Shown here piece after piece: positions 7,900-16,012 of a DNA stretch of 38,096 nucleotides (the stretch's first letter is position 1; every line of letters begins with the position of its first letter). Where the stretch lies: positions 1 to 38,096 of the forward strand of contig PMMR01000060.1 in assembly GCA_003162175.1 (NCBI GenBank), written 5' to 3'. The position numbers and the translations under genes were made by a program. Source of the stretch: Candidatus Methanoflorens crillii (GTDB lineage: Archaea > Halobacteriota > Bog-38 > Methanoflorentales > Methanoflorentaceae). The notes beneath the pieces are model-generated. The model saw only the letters and a list, made by a program, of their open reading frames with translations, made no database searches and was not told where the DNA came from.

Positions 7900-9072
7900 T
7901 CAAAACAAATGACGCACTCCAGCTAGCAGTCGCGGATTGCGGGAGATAATGCGCCTTACTATTCCTGCAACGCTCATCTCCTCGAGCGGCAGCCCCTCCA
8001 GTGAGCGGACGAGCTTGTTCAACTCGTCATCGGATAGATTAACAAAGATATCCTTTATTTTGTAATTTCGTTCGAGCTTCTTCCCGAAAGACGCGCGCCA
8101 AGCCGCTTCATATCGCTTCAAAACCTTAGCAGACGGGTCTTCCGCTCTAATAGCTTCCTTGGCAACCTCGCCCGCTAGTCTGCCCCCCTCTAAGGCGTTA
8201 ATTATGCCGCCGCCAGTTATAGGATCAGTGTGATGCGCAGCATCACCGACTAGCATAATGCCGTCTCCTGCGGTTTTACGGACGGCGTTGCTGACTGGGA
8301 CTCCTCCAACGTTCAATTCAACTGGCTGGCCGCTGGGGTAATGCTTGTCCACAAACGCGTCTAGATAGTCGATTGGATGCTTGCCGTCCAGTTTGTTCGC
8401 TAGGACACCAAGCCCGATATTTGCTGCATGTGATCCCTTCGGGAATGCCCAAGCGTAACCCCCGGGAGCTGCTGAACCGAGATAAAAATCGCAGCAGTCC
8501 TCCAGCAAATCGACGTTGGCCATAAGGTACTGGGCGCAGCTTTCGAGGTCTTTGGGTCGAAGAGTAGTGTTAATGCCGGCCCAGCGGCCGACTTGTGACT
8601 CGATGCCATCGGCCGCGATGACGACAGATGCACGGATTTCAAGGGATTCGCCTAAATGCCGAGCCTCGATGCCACGTATGAACCCATTTTCTGTGATGAC
8701 CCCGGTCGCGCGCGTCCTGACCACCACATCTGCTCCTGCGCGAGCTGCACGCTTCGCAAGATCTCGATCAAAAATCTTGCGCTCGAGCACATAGCCTACC
8801 TCGGGACCCGCAAGTTCTTCTGAAACGTCCAATCTCGTTCCATCAGGCGCAAATATGCGGGCGCTGGCCACTTTGTTCGCGATCCACCTTTTCTGGGGTC
8901 GTAGAAACTTCGAGAGCCCCACTTTTGATATGCCTTCAGCGCAACGAACGGGATCGCCGATTTCTTGGCGCTTTTCCATTAAAAGAACGTCACATTCGGG
9001 TGCGGCTGTCGCCGCCGCGAAAGCTCCTGCAGGTCCCGCGCCCACTACTATAATATCGTATTCGCTTTTCAC
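7900..9072 (-). CDS. Geranylgeranyl reductase family flavoprotein (archaeal lipid saturation)
   Basis: FAD-dependent reductase that saturates the geranylgeranyl chains of archaeal ether lipids at the membrane. The N-terminal FAD Rossmann motif GAGPAG, the family motif DPVRCAEG near residue 42, and LVGDAAHHTDPITGGGI in the second FAD motif are all present. About 390 residues, as expected. The start was set at GTG 9072 because GAGGAGG lies seven bases before it; the GTG at 9078 is only one base from that site. A small ferredoxin gene lies immediately upstream and is the likely electron donor. Paralogues reduce quinone or chlorophyll side chains, but this context favours lipids. Confidence 0.92.
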   Translation of the reverse strand: MKSEYDIIVVGAGPAGAFAAATAAPECDVLLMEKRQEIGDPVRCAEGISKVGLSKFLRPQKRWIANKVASARIFAPDGTRLDVSEELAGPEVGYVLERKIFDRDLAKRAARAGADVVVRTRATGVITENGFIRGIEARHLGESLEIRASVVIAADGIESQVGRWAGINTTLRPKDLESCAQYLMANVDLLEDCCDFYLGSAAPGGYAWAFPKGSHAANIGLGVLANKLDGKHPIDYLDAFVDKHYPSGQPVELNVGGVPVSNAVRKTAGDGIMLVGDAAHHTDPITGGGIINALEGGRLAGEVAKEAIRAEDPSAKVLKRYEAAWRASFGKKLERNYKIKDIFVNLSDDELNKLVRSLEGLPLEEMSVAGIVRRIISRNPRLLAGVRHLF

Positions 9073-9079
9073 ACTCACG

Positions 9080-9086
9080 CCTCCTC
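9080..9086 (-). promoter_or_regulatory. Shine-Dalgarno deciding the geranylgeranyl reductase start
   Basis: Minus strand GAGGAGG lies seven bases before GTG 9072 but one base before GTG 9078, so 9072 is preferred. Confidence 0.6.
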
Positions 9087-9088
9087 AT

Positions 9089-9256
9089 TCAGGAAACGAA
9101 GAGCGCGCCGACGGGGCATATTGTGATACACGTTTCGCACGCCGTACAACTTTCTGCAATTTCGAGGCATGACTCGATGAGCGTTATCGAATTAGTCGGG
9201 CAAACTGATACACAGGCGCCACAGTGTCCACATTTCTCAATATTGACTTGAATCAC
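9089..9256 (-). CDS. Small 2[4Fe-4S] ferredoxin
   Basis: A 55-residue protein found by translating the gap. Two complete cluster motifs are present: C9-C12-C15-C19-Pro and C37-C40-C43-C47-Pro, each CxxCxxCxxxCP, the bacterial-type 8Fe ferredoxin layout. The start is GTG 9256 with a textbook GGAGG six bases upstream. It ends 16 bases before the geranylgeranyl reductase start on the same strand, so the pair is an operon. In Methanosarcina a neighbouring ferredoxin is reported to be needed for full lipid saturation by this reductase; the same role is inferred here. C30 is an extra, non-cluster cysteine. Confidence 0.93.
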   Translation of the reverse strand: MIQVNIEKCGHCGACVSVCPTNSITLIESCLEIAESCTACETCITICPVGALFVS

Positions 9257-9262
9257 AGTTAA

Positions 9263-9267
9263 CCTCC
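9263..9267 (-). promoter_or_regulatory. Shine-Dalgarno of the ferredoxin gene
   Basis: GGAGG on the minus strand, six bases before GTG 9256; it supports this short gene and its start. Confidence 0.65.
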
Positions 9268-9340
9268 TTCTAGCTGCATTGGCGAGTAAAGAGTGCGTAG
9301 CAAGAAGCGCAGAACGTTTCGATGCTGGACAGGCGAAATT

Positions 9341-10102
9341 CTAACGTATGTAACGGAGATCCTCCTCGCTCGCCACTTCGTGCATCCCTGTTTGCTCCAT
9401 CTCCCTCAGTCGAGCAACAATTTTTTCCATATCTTTTGCGCGGTCTTCAAGCGCTCGCATGTTAATGTCAGTTTTCAATGCCTTACATAGGACCCTCAGT
9501 ACAGCCTGGGCGCTCTTTGGATCGACCAAGTAACCAGATGTTTCTCCCATCAAACAGATCCCGTCAATGCCCATAAGGCCGCCAAGCCCCAGCAACAATC
9601 CAGAAGCTCCTACGATGCCCCCTCCTGGCTCGTTCTCTTTGAAAACCACGCCGTATCGTTTCATTTCTTCAACCAGCGCCAAGTTGTTCACAGCCCCCAA
9701 GACCGCAGGTTTCTCGACAAGCTGTCCGAGACCGTAGCCGCCAAGTGTGTAAATCCTTTGCACGCCGTTTTCTTTGGCTAATTCCAGGTACGCACTAGTC
9801 AGCTCGTAGTGCCCTTCGTTTGTCGCGCTTTGATGATCACCGACGAGGATCAAGAGATCCTGCTTGCCGCTGTTGACCGCATATAATTCGCTTCTAACCA
9901 TTCTGACTGAGCCATCAGCAAGCACGATCACCTGCGGGGGAAAATGCGAGGAGTACACTTCGGCGATTTTTTTCGCGCCAAGTTCGTCAATCATGTGCTC
10001 AGCTACAAGCTTTCCCACATGTCCAATTCCTGGCAATCCCTCTACCAGAATCGGTTTTTTCAATTTCACGTCTGTGATTCGCTTGACTTCTATTCGCTCC
10101 AT
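9341..10102 (-). CDS. PAC2-family proteasome assembly chaperone homologue
   Basis: A 253-residue protein of the archaeal PAC2 family (PbaB/COG2047-like), homologues of which bind the C-terminal tails of proteasome alpha subunits or assist assembly. Visible family segments are LVEGLPGIGHVGKLVAEHMI near residue 18, LLILVGDHQSATNEGHYEL, IYTLGGYGLG and a C-terminal charged helix. The start is ATG 10102. It follows nop10 in the minus-strand array, a common archaeal arrangement. A palindrome plus a six-T run at 10119-10142 between nop10 and this gene might partly separate it from the upstream genes. The exact partner in this organism is unknown. Confidence 0.88.
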   Translation of the reverse strand: MERIEVKRITDVKLKKPILVEGLPGIGHVGKLVAEHMIDELGAKKIAEVYSSHFPPQVIVLADGSVRMVRSELYAVNSGKQDLLILVGDHQSATNEGHYELTSAYLELAKENGVQRIYTLGGYGLGQLVEKPAVLGAVNNLALVEEMKRYGVVFKENEPGGGIVGASGLLLGLGGLMGIDGICLMGETSGYLVDPKSAQAVLRVLCKALKTDINMRALEDRAKDMEKIVARLREMEQTGMHEVASEEDLRYIR

Positions 10103-10118
10103 CTAGATCCCACTTGTT

Positions 10119-10142
10119 AAAAAATTCTTCAAGCTTTAAGCT
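10119..10142 (-). terminator. Weak T-run with short palindrome between nop10 and the PAC2 gene
   Basis: On the minus strand an AGCTTAAAGCT palindrome just after the nop10 stop is followed by a run of six T. This could be a weak intrinsic archaeal terminator that attenuates transcription into the PAC2 gene. Low certainty. Confidence 0.25.
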
Positions 10143-10143
10143 C

Positions 10144-10302
10144 TCACTTTGATCGTGTGGTGGTCTCGCGCTTGAGCATTCTCCGATATCTGCCGTATCG
10201 ATCCTCCGGTGAGAATCTCGCTGGGCGCGCCGTCACAGTCGGTTGTCCGCACGTACGGCATTTTTCCTCTAATGTGTAGCCGTGACATTTTCGAAGCTTC
10301 AT
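10144..10302 (-). CDS. nop10: H/ACA RNP protein Nop10
   Basis: A 52-residue protein found by translating the gap. It is the small core component of H/ACA ribonucleoproteins that guides RNA pseudouridylation together with Cbf5, L7Ae and Gar1. The N-terminal zinc ribbon (KCHGYT, then CRTCG) and the hallmark PARFSPEDRYGRYRR segment, which contacts Cbf5, are clear. The start is ATG 10302, 28 bases after aIF2-alpha. The order L44e, S27e, aIF2-alpha, Nop10 is widely conserved in archaea and supports the call. Confidence 0.97.
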   Translation of the reverse strand: MKLRKCHGYTLEEKCRTCGQPTVTARPARFSPEDRYGRYRRMLKRETTTRSK

Positions 10303-10330
10303 CTTCGCTTGGTGAGATGGTTAGACTATG

Positions 10331-11104
10331 TTATGATGATTGAAGTTCTCTATGAAACTTTCCCGTGCCGCCGGCCTTCGCCACCACATCTATAGATGCG
10401 TTGGCCGCCTTTTTCATCGCGTTTTCCGCGATCTTATAATCGAGGGCGACTATCCTTATGCGGTAACGAGGCGCCCCGATGTAACTCACGTCAAAGCGAA
10501 GGTCATCATCTTCGGACTTCATGGCGGCTTTCAGCGCACGTTTGATAACGTCTATCCCGTTCGGTTGAGGACATGTCAAATCTACGTAGCCTGTGATGTA
10601 CACGTAAGGTATTTTTACGTTCTCCTTAGCAACGAGTGCAATTTGAGCGGCAACCTCGGGTTGAAGTCCCTTGAGAGCTTCTGGGCCTCGCACGGCTGCG
10701 TCCTCAAAGACATAGTAAAGACCGTCAAATTTGTCAGCGAGTTGATCGTAGAGCGCATCTTTGTCCACCCCTGTAGCGTCGGCTACAAATTCTAACCACT
10801 TTTCGGCTTTTTGTTCACTCTTCCATTCCTGAATTTTTGAGCGTCTCTGATGCTCATTAACGTCCTTGAACGAGAGATCTATGTGGCTACGATTCGGATC
10901 AACGTTCAGGACCTTGCACACGATCTTTTGACCTTCCCTTACGTGATCTCTTATGTACTTTACCCACCCAGACGCAACTTCGGAGATGTGAATTAGCCCC
11001 TCCTTCTTGTCGTACTCGTCGAGTTGGACAAATGCTCCAAAGTCGACTACGTTGACCACGGTACAAACGACTAAGTCTCCGATCTCTGGCCAAGCTTTTC
11101 TCAT
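10331..11104 (-). CDS. eif2a: Translation initiation factor aIF2 alpha subunit
   Basis: Subunit of the heterotrimeric factor that delivers initiator tRNA to the small ribosomal subunit. The 257-residue protein has an N-terminal S1/OB domain (residues about 8-85, with [20 protein letters not shown] and [14 protein letters not shown]), a helical middle domain (about 90-170) and a C-terminal alpha/beta domain that binds the gamma subunit. ATG 11104 overlaps the S27e stop as ATGA, indicating coupled translation. It lies in the conserved L44e-S27e-aIF2-alpha-Nop10 block. Confidence 0.97.
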   Translation of the reverse strand: MRKAWPEIGDLVVCTVVNVVDFGAFVQLDEYDKKEGLIHISEVASGWVKYIRDHVREGQKIVCKVLNVDPNRSHIDLSFKDVNEHQRRSKIQEWKSEQKAEKWLEFVADATGVDKDALYDQLADKFDGLYYVFEDAAVRGPEALKGLQPEVAAQIALVAKENVKIPYVYITGYVDLTCPQPNGIDVIKRALKAAMKSEDDDLRFDVSYIGAPRYRIRIVALDYKIAENAMKKAANASIDVVAKAGGTGKFHRELQSS

Positions 11105-11265
11105 AAGACCTCAAGTATTTGGGTCCTTATCTCTGCCCTCCCGCCGCGCGGCTCAACAAGAGTTCTCCCACAGACTATGCAGTTTACTACCGAGGACGCA
11201 TTGCCGAAAACAATCTGGATATTCTCACAATCCGCACATCTTACGCGCAAGAATTTGCTCACCAC
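11101..11265 (-). CDS. rps27e: Ribosomal protein eS27 (S27e)
   Basis: Small-subunit zinc-ribbon protein of about 54 residues found by translating the gap. The pattern FLRVRCADC...NCIVCGRTL gives two CxxC pairs for zinc; VFGNASSVV between them is typical of the family. Two tandem in-frame GTG codons (11265 and 11262) directly follow the L44e stop; a GAGG inside the L44e end lies five or eight bases before them, so either may be used. The stop overlaps the aIF2-alpha start. The neighbours L44e and aIF2-alpha are the classical archaeal context. Confidence 0.95.
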   Translation of the reverse strand: MVSKFLRVRCADCENIQIVFGNASSVVNCIVCGRTLVEPRGGRAEIRTQILEVL

Positions 11266-11547
11266 TTACACCTCTACTAACTCGAACTTCGACACTCTGA
11301 ATCCTTTCCTAGTATGCGCTTTGTTGCATTCGGTGCAGCGGTAGCGAACGTTGATGCGCTTCGTAGGTTTATCTCCGCCCGGGACCTTAGAAAACTTGCC
11401 GAGATTACCAATGCCGCTGCGCCGTTTTTTTTGGCGCGCAATCCACGTCAACGACGATGCGCGCCCTTTTCGCACCTTCTCAACTTCGTGAGTTGTGTGC
11501 TTTCGACACACCGGGCATATTGATCTAATCTTCTTTGGCATCTTCAA
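11266..11547 (-). CDS. rpl44e: Ribosomal protein eL42 (L44e)
   Basis: Large-subunit zinc protein located near the E site. Cysteine pairs CPVC and CTEC, the basic stretch ending [19 protein letters not shown], and DKPTKR are family hallmarks. The family normally begins M-x-M-P-K, which here corresponds to TTG 11547 (MKMPKK, 93 residues), preceded by GGTGA at five bases. ATG 11541 is the alternative, and a more distal GTG at 11556 looks too long. The beginning overlaps the end of the GINS gene by about 20 bases, so expression is coupled. Confidence 0.94.
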   Translation of the reverse strand: MKMPKKIRSICPVCRKHTTHEVEKVRKGRASSLTWIARQKKRRSGIGNLGKFSKVPGGDKPTKRINVRYRCTECNKAHTRKGFRVSKFELVEV

Positions 11548-12286
11548 GTTTATCACCGACTATGATACCCATATGACGATCGCACAACGCCCGAGCATTC
11601 CCCTCAGGCAATAGAACCGAGTCGCCTTCTCCAAGTTTGTAGTTTTCGCCGTCCAGTCCTATGAACGTTGGAATGTCGGACAACACTCGCACTCTGAGAT
11701 ATCTCATATTCCCGCGTTCTCGTATTAAAGTGCTTTCGTCATCGCGCGGCCCCTCGTTTTCGTCTGCACTGTCCCCCACTTCTTCATTGGATGCAATCAA
11801 CGGCTGTAGTGCCAATCCTTCCTTCAAAGACTGCTTGACGCTCGTAGCGTCAAGCTCAACGCGATCCGATTCCTGTTTGGGCAGTGCAGAAGTGATCCCA
11901 CGGTTTTCATTTGATAGCGCGGGCTCGGTTGCCGGAGCGGCCGCGGCTTCTAATTCCTTTTGTCCGAGTACGCGGTCCCGATAATACGTAAATACCTTGT
12001 AAACCGAATCGTAGACCTCGGCTTCGGCGTCAGCTAGCGATGCTTCCTCCGTGTGCCCTTTTGCCGCGAGCGCCGCCAACTTGATTATTTTCGCAGCGCG
12101 TTTATCATAAATTGCGTCTGCGACCTGCAGAGCGTTCTCGAGTTCATCTTTTTTTTGCGGATCCTCGCTTTTTTTGAGTGAATCCATGTATTCTTTCAAC
12201 TCGGAATAGAAGCTATTCTTTAATTGCGTCAATCGTCGCGAGCGGCGCTCCTCGCTTCTAATCACTTTTAAGTCGTCGAGATTCAT
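11525..12286 (-). CDS. GINS complex subunit (Gins51-type)
   Basis: Archaeal GINS protein that bridges MCM helicase and GAN/RecJ-like nuclease at the replication fork. From ATG 12286 it has 253 residues. A helical A-domain spans about 1-115 ([31 protein letters not shown]). A low-complexity acidic linker follows. The C-terminal B-domain is [18 protein letters not shown]...[10 protein letters not shown]...[10 protein letters not shown]-then-B order marks the Gins51 (Sld5/Psf1-like) class. The open frame extends upstream into priS, but that part is basic and non-homologous. The start overlaps priS by 29 bases and the end overlaps L44e. Confidence 0.92.
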   Translation of the reverse strand: MNLDDLKVIRSEERRSRRLTQLKNSFYSELKEYMDSLKKSEDPQKKDELENALQVADAIYDKRAAKIIKLAALAAKGHTEEASLADAEAEVYDSVYKVFTYYRDRVLGQKELEAAAAPATEPALSNENRGITSALPKQESDRVELDATSVKQSLKEGLALQPLIASNEEVGDSADENEGPRDDESTLIRERGNMRYLRVRVLSDIPTFIGLDGENYKLGEGDSVLLPEGNARALCDRHMGIIVGDKLEDAKED

Positions 12287-13409
12287 ATTCGGCAAGCCCT
12301 CGCGCCATGAGATAAACGGCCGTGTGCTCCGGTAGCTCTGTTGTACTTTGATCAACCTTAATAGTTTCACCCATAATTTCAGTCGTAGCCGGCGTGAGAA
12401 TCCTGACCGAAACCGAACTGTCGCCGAAGACGACCGCGTCATTCAACGGTGCAAAGCGACGGAAGCGATCGAGAGTCAAAGGTGTGACCCTAAGGCCAGA
12501 GCCACCGTGCAACGACGTGGGCAGCCGAATCAGTCTCTTTATGTCTGCGGTGACCGGCACATCGATGCGAACCTTCAAGTGCGAGATAGCTTCTCTGATT
12601 AGGCTTTTCCATGCGTTTAGCGGAATTAGCTTTGACTCTACCAAAGGTTGGACCGATGCGTCTTGCGACAGCGTGCTGACAATTTCTTTAGCGCGCCGCT
12701 TGCCGATAGCCTTGACTGATGCAAGCTCACTTATCGCAATTTTTGCGTCAAGTCCGCGTATCCGCTTGAAATACTCGTCAATCCACGTCTTTATTCTGAT
12801 CTCCCAACAACTGATGTCCTGAGGCATTGCAGTCTTGCTCGACCGTTTCAGTAGATACTCTGCCTCAAGGCCCGTTCCGGTCAAATAATTCACAATCTCG
12901 CGTCGTTCGTGACTACCTAAGGTAACTAGTTTCTTTTCCCGCAAATGGACATGGTAACCACGACCCCCCGAAAACACGATACTGAAGTCCTTCTCGTCGA
13001 AACCGAAATCGTTCATCAAGAAATCCAACAGTTTCGTGGTTTCATCTTTTACTTCTTGCAGCATGCCCGCATACGAAGACACAGACTTCGTCAAGAGCTT
13101 ATCCGCATCAAGATCGAAGATTAAGTCTGCGCCTTCCCACTTCTTGTCTTGCATGCGAGTTGCGCTCGGATACGCGTAACACGCCGTTGAATGGTACACA
13201 TGAGCCGGTGCAACTGCGCCCAAATATGCGCGCACTTCCTTCTGCGAGCCAAAAGCTTTGTGGCGTCGCATTACAAGCTTCGGATAACTTGAGTCAAAAA
13301 GAACAAACGCCCATTCTCGTTTCTGGAACTGCGGCGGGAACCCAACTGGAGCTTTACGATAGTAATCGCCAAATTTTCTCTGGAGGAATCCTTTCGTTTC
13401 CGGGTTCAC
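12258..13409 (-). CDS. priS: DNA primase small (catalytic) subunit
   Basis: Catalytic subunit of the archaeo-eukaryotic primase that makes primers for DNA polymerases. The catalytic acidic pair is in LIFDLDADK near residue 98. SGGRGYHVHL forms the nucleotide-binding site, and DVPVTADIKRLIRLPTSLHG is the late family motif with the third acidic residue. The 383-residue length is normal. The start is GTG 13409. It is preceded by priL and overlaps the GINS gene by 29 bases, so primase and GINS synthesis are coupled. A hairpin lies 24 bases upstream of the start. Confidence 0.97.
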   Translation of the reverse strand: MNPETKGFLQRKFGDYYRKAPVGFPPQFQKREWAFVLFDSSYPKLVMRRHKAFGSQKEVRAYLGAVAPAHVYHSTACYAYPSATRMQDKKWEGADLIFDLDADKLLTKSVSSYAGMLQEVKDETTKLLDFLMNDFGFDEKDFSIVFSGGRGYHVHLREKKLVTLGSHERREIVNYLTGTGLEAEYLLKRSSKTAMPQDISCWEIRIKTWIDEYFKRIRGLDAKIAISELASVKAIGKRRAKEIVSTLSQDASVQPLVESKLIPLNAWKSLIREAISHLKVRIDVPVTADIKRLIRLPTSLHGGSGLRVTPLTLDRFRRFAPLNDAVVFGDSSVSVRILTPATTEIMGETIKVDQSTTELPEHTAVYLMARGLAEYESRRLKSD

Positions 13410-13432
13410 GCGCTTGCACCTGACCGCGAGGC

Positions 13433-13450
13433 GTGGCGGGTTACCGCCAC
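13433..13450 (-). other. Hairpin upstream of priS
   Basis: GTGGCGG-GTTA-CCGCCAC is a perfect 7-bp stem with a 4-base loop in the 111-base gap between priL and priS, 24 bases upstream of the priS GTG. No T-run follows on the transcribed strand, so it is not a typical terminator. It could affect mRNA processing or translation of priS relative to priL. Confidence 0.35.
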
Positions 13451-13520
13451 CTTTCTCTTCTCAGCACCTCATGAACGGCCACAGTGATTGCTCTTCTTGG
13501 TTCTAGGATCATCGGTTGTC

Positions 13521-14522
13521 TTACTGATGCTTAAGTCGCGCTCGGTAATACGAGAGCGGATGAGAGATGCGTTTGCACAGGCCAATGGTCTCCGTGCAAT
13601 TACCGTAGGTCTCCATCGTTGAACATCCGGGAGGGATGTAGTCTTTCCCTGACGCTCCCTTTATGTGATCGACCTGATAACGCGTAAGTTCATAGTCGAA
13701 ATCTGGAGACGTCTGATAGACATGCACGATCTCCTCGGTTTTCATACCTATATTAGCTAAAAAGGAGGTTAACGCGAATCGAGCGGGATGTGAGAGGTTC
13801 TGTCCAGCTTTTACTTGCGAAAGCAGCGCTTTCATGCAGGGGGGGCACGCTTCCAAACTCACAGGACCAGAATCGGCAGGGCGCAACGAGACTGCGGACA
13901 TTGCTTTTCTTAAGGGTGAGGTATAAGGCACAAGTTCTTCGCACATTTTGCTGCTGAGTTTTAGTGGCAGTCCGTGTAACACCTTCAGCCTCACAGCCTC
14001 GGCTAAAACCTGGATCATCTCGTTCTTTGCAAGACGTACCTGGCCTCTGTTCAATCGGTTAACAAGGCGCCACTGTGGCCCTCTTAATCTACCCGTATAC
14101 TTGATCAAGTCCGTAAAATGCAGCTGAAAAATATTGTCGTCTGCTGATATTGGTATTCCTAAGTCCCCCAGCATCCTTGCAATGTACTCATCCTGAAGTC
14201 GTTCGCCAGCGTTCCGCAACTTGGTAAATGCGTCGTGGGCTTCGGCATTTGCATATCTCTGAACCAGCACAGATTCGCGAATGCAAGAGACCAACGCCCT
14301 TCCCATGACGTAAGAGAAGAGCTCAATTTCATCATCGTCACGCTCGAGCGGCTTTGAATGAACGTCGCTGTCGATCGCTTGTGCCACTCGCTGAACGCTT
14401 TTGTTGAGGACACTGTCAGAAAACTCTCCCGCGGTCATGAGAGAGTCAAAGGTCCTTCCGGATGCTTCTACGTAACGTGCTGCCGCAGCCGTATATGGAA
14501 AAAGAGCTAGATATTCGTCCAT
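13521..14522 (-). CDS. priL: DNA primase large subunit (Fe-S)
   Basis: Regulatory subunit of primase; its C-terminal domain holds a [4Fe-4S] cluster needed for primer initiation. The true start is ATG 14522 (MDEYLALFPYT), giving 333 residues; the open frame upstream into pcn is not homologous. The C-terminal domain has the cluster cysteines C229 (PPCM), C300 (IPPGC), C309 (YGNC) and C316 (GLC), with RYQVDHIKG and HPLSYY as expected. It begins 37 bases after pcn and precedes priS. Confidence 0.94.
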   Translation of the reverse strand: MDEYLALFPYTAAAARYVEASGRTFDSLMTAGEFSDSVLNKSVQRVAQAIDSDVHSKPLERDDDEIELFSYVMGRALVSCIRESVLVQRYANAEAHDAFTKLRNAGERLQDEYIARMLGDLGIPISADDNIFQLHFTDLIKYTGRLRGPQWRLVNRLNRGQVRLAKNEMIQVLAEAVRLKVLHGLPLKLSSKMCEELVPYTSPLRKAMSAVSLRPADSGPVSLEACPPCMKALLSQVKAGQNLSHPARFALTSFLANIGMKTEEIVHVYQTSPDFDYELTRYQVDHIKGASGKDYIPPGCSTMETYGNCTETIGLCKRISHPLSYYRARLKHQ

Positions 14523-14559
14523 GCTTCTAGCGCCGGCCCGGTGCGACCGCTTTTGAGTT

Positions 14560-15306
14560 TCATTCTTGTTCGATGCGCGGCGCCAAGAGATACGAGACCG
14601 CACCGTTGCCGTCGGCAAAATCAAATCCAACCTTGAGTGGTATATTCTTGCCCATGTCGAGAGAGACTTCAGAAGCCTTTCCGACTGCTTTGGACATTTC
14701 AAGCAAGAATTCAAGACTAAAAAGTGATCTTATTTCATCTGCTTTGCCATCTGCGCGCGATACGTCGATAAGCTGATCTTTTGAAAGTTCAAGGCGCATA
14801 GTATCAGCGTCACCAAGAGCCTCCATAAAAAAGTCAGTGTCAGTGCACCCAAGGGCGATATTGTCGCTGACTTTGCCTGCTGCTTTCACTGCCCACCGAA
14901 ACTCTTTTCCCGTGATAACTACGTGTGCAGCAGATTCAACTTTTGGCACTTTGGGCTCCTTCTTTATCGAGTAGGGACTTAACAGTGCGATAGTATACTT
15001 AAGATCGCCGAATGACAGGGCCATGCGGTTCTCATCAACAACGATTCGAATGATATCGGTACGATTAGCCAGCTCAAGGATGCCCTGCATTTTCTTGAGA
15101 TCCAGTGTGACAACCTCATCGTCGGTTTCATAGTTTTCAAAAGCTTTAGCCGACAGTTCAAACTGCACCATCGCCACATAGGATGGATCCGCATTTCTCG
15201 CATACAGGCCGTCTTTGCTTAAATGTACTCGCGCTTCATCAACGATGATAGTCAACGCTTCGATGCCGTCTTTCAGAGTCTCTCCGAGAATATCAGCTTT
15301 AAACAT
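14560..15306 (-). CDS. pcn: DNA polymerase sliding clamp (PCNA)
   Basis: Homotrimeric ring that tethers polymerase, FEN1, ligase and RNase HII to DNA. The 248-residue length is standard. The N-terminal domain opens MFKADILGETLKDGIEAL; HLSKDGLYARNADPSYVAMV and the C-terminal SYLLAPRIEQE, the partner-binding tail, are typical. It is the first gene of a long minus-strand array running through primase, GINS, ribosomal proteins, aIF2-alpha and Nop10. A TATA-like AAAGATATAAAG lies 49-60 bases upstream and GGGAGC lies shortly before the ATG. Confidence 0.97.
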   Translation of the reverse strand: MFKADILGETLKDGIEALTIIVDEARVHLSKDGLYARNADPSYVAMVQFELSAKAFENYETDDEVVTLDLKKMQGILELANRTDIIRIVVDENRMALSFGDLKYTIALLSPYSIKKEPKVPKVESAAHVVITGKEFRWAVKAAGKVSDNIALGCTDTDFFMEALGDADTMRLELSKDQLIDVSRADGKADEIRSLFSLEFLLEMSKAVGKASEVSLDMGKNIPLKVGFDFADGNGAVSYLLAPRIEQE

Positions 15307-15354
15307 GATCCGCTCCCTTGTAACCGCCTAAACACCGTATATGTCTGCTCATCA

Positions 15355-15366
15355 CTTTATATCTTT
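15355..15366 (-). promoter_or_regulatory. TATA box of the pcn-led replication/translation array
   Basis: Minus strand AAAGATATAAAG lies 49-60 bases before the pcn ATG at 15306. It implies a leader of about 25-30 bases that contains a GGGAGC ribosome-binding site. Confidence 0.5.
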
Positions 15367-15407
15367 GTTGTTCAGAATTGGGTCGCAACGATAGCCCTCG
15401 GCAGAAC

Positions 15408-15441
15408 AAAAAAACGGGGAGCAGAGTTCAACTAAGCCCCG
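15408..15441 (-). terminator. Stem plus seven-T run after the PTPS gene
   Basis: On the minus strand CGGGG (15441-15437) can pair with CCCCG (15419-15415) across a 17-base loop that contains the end of the PTPS gene. Seven T follow at 15414-15408. Archaeal polymerase terminates at T-runs, so this probably stops PTPS transcription before the pcn promoter. Confidence 0.5.
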
Positions 15442-15976
15442 AGTCGCTTCTCTCGGAGGGAAAGTACCGAACGCTGCCTGCGCCTTGCCCTAAACCCTCA
15501 TCTAAACGTACGCTAACTTCTGATATAGTGCTGAGGTCAAGCGTGTTACACAGCTCATCGAGGAGGAAGCAACAAAGATCTTCAGCGCTCGCCGAATTTA
15601 TGGGGAGCATAACTACATCCTCTCTCGGGAAGCAGTAACGCTTTCTGCATTTGCCAACCGTGACTGAGATATCTCCAGCACGGGTGGTCTGTATCTGGAC
15701 ATCTGCATCTCGAGATGCGAGCAGAATCTTATGATCGAGAGCTTCACAGATCTCTGCAGCATCTTTTTTGAGGTCGTCAAAGTCCATTACAAAATCGTGA
15801 ATCTGCGCGCCGACGATCGTCGCGCTCATTGCATATGTATGTCCGTGCAAGCGCCCGCATTTCGGGTGATCTGGAATGAAATGGCACGCTGAAAATCGGA
15901 GGTTTGCCTGCCACCCGTCAAGCTCTATCCACATAGATCGGTCCGTGCTGGCTGCGACGTTTCTTAAATGCTTCAT
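15428..15976 (-). CDS. 6-pyruvoyl-tetrahydropterin synthase / QueD family protein
   Basis: Zinc-dependent enzyme acting on dihydroneopterin triphosphate. The zinc histidines in SACHF and LHGH, the catalytic cysteine in HPKCGRLHGHTY, and MDFDDLKK and LDHKILL all match the PTPS fold. Between LDHKILL and the late LPINSASAEDL segment lies a stretch of about 40 residues that is longer than in typical QueD. Possible roles are 6-carboxy-tetrahydropterin synthesis for archaeosine, or a pterin step linked to methanopterin; the sequence does not decide. The start is ATG 15976, 182 residues; M15 (15934) would give the more usual N-terminus. It ends in a terminator-like T-run. Confidence 0.88.
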   Translation of the reverse strand: MKHLRNVAASTDRSMWIELDGWQANLRFSACHFIPDHPKCGRLHGHTYAMSATIVGAQIHDFVMDFDDLKKDAAEICEALDHKILLASRDADVQIQTTRAGDISVTVGKCRKRYCFPREDVVMLPINSASAEDLCCFLLDELCNTLDLSTISEVSVRLDEGLGQGAGSVRYFPSERSDSGLS

Positions 15977-16012
15977 CTTTCGTGTTGCTGCACTTGTCTA
16001 TTAGTCGAGAAG

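Noticed and set aside
10340-10795. 151-codon plus-strand frame
   Set aside because: It lies opposite aIF2-alpha, whose S1 domain and neighbours leave no doubt about the coding strand.
12287-12442. N-terminal extension of the GINS open frame
   Set aside because: It lies inside priS in another frame, is arginine-rich and unlike GINS; ATG 12286 gives the normal GINS N-terminus.
12394-12822. 142-codon plus-strand frame inside priS
   Set aside because: Antisense shadow of a gene with intact primase motifs; no family features.
14523-14714. N-terminal extension of the priL open frame
   Set aside because: It overlaps pcn in another frame and has no PriL similarity; ATG 14522 begins the conserved region.
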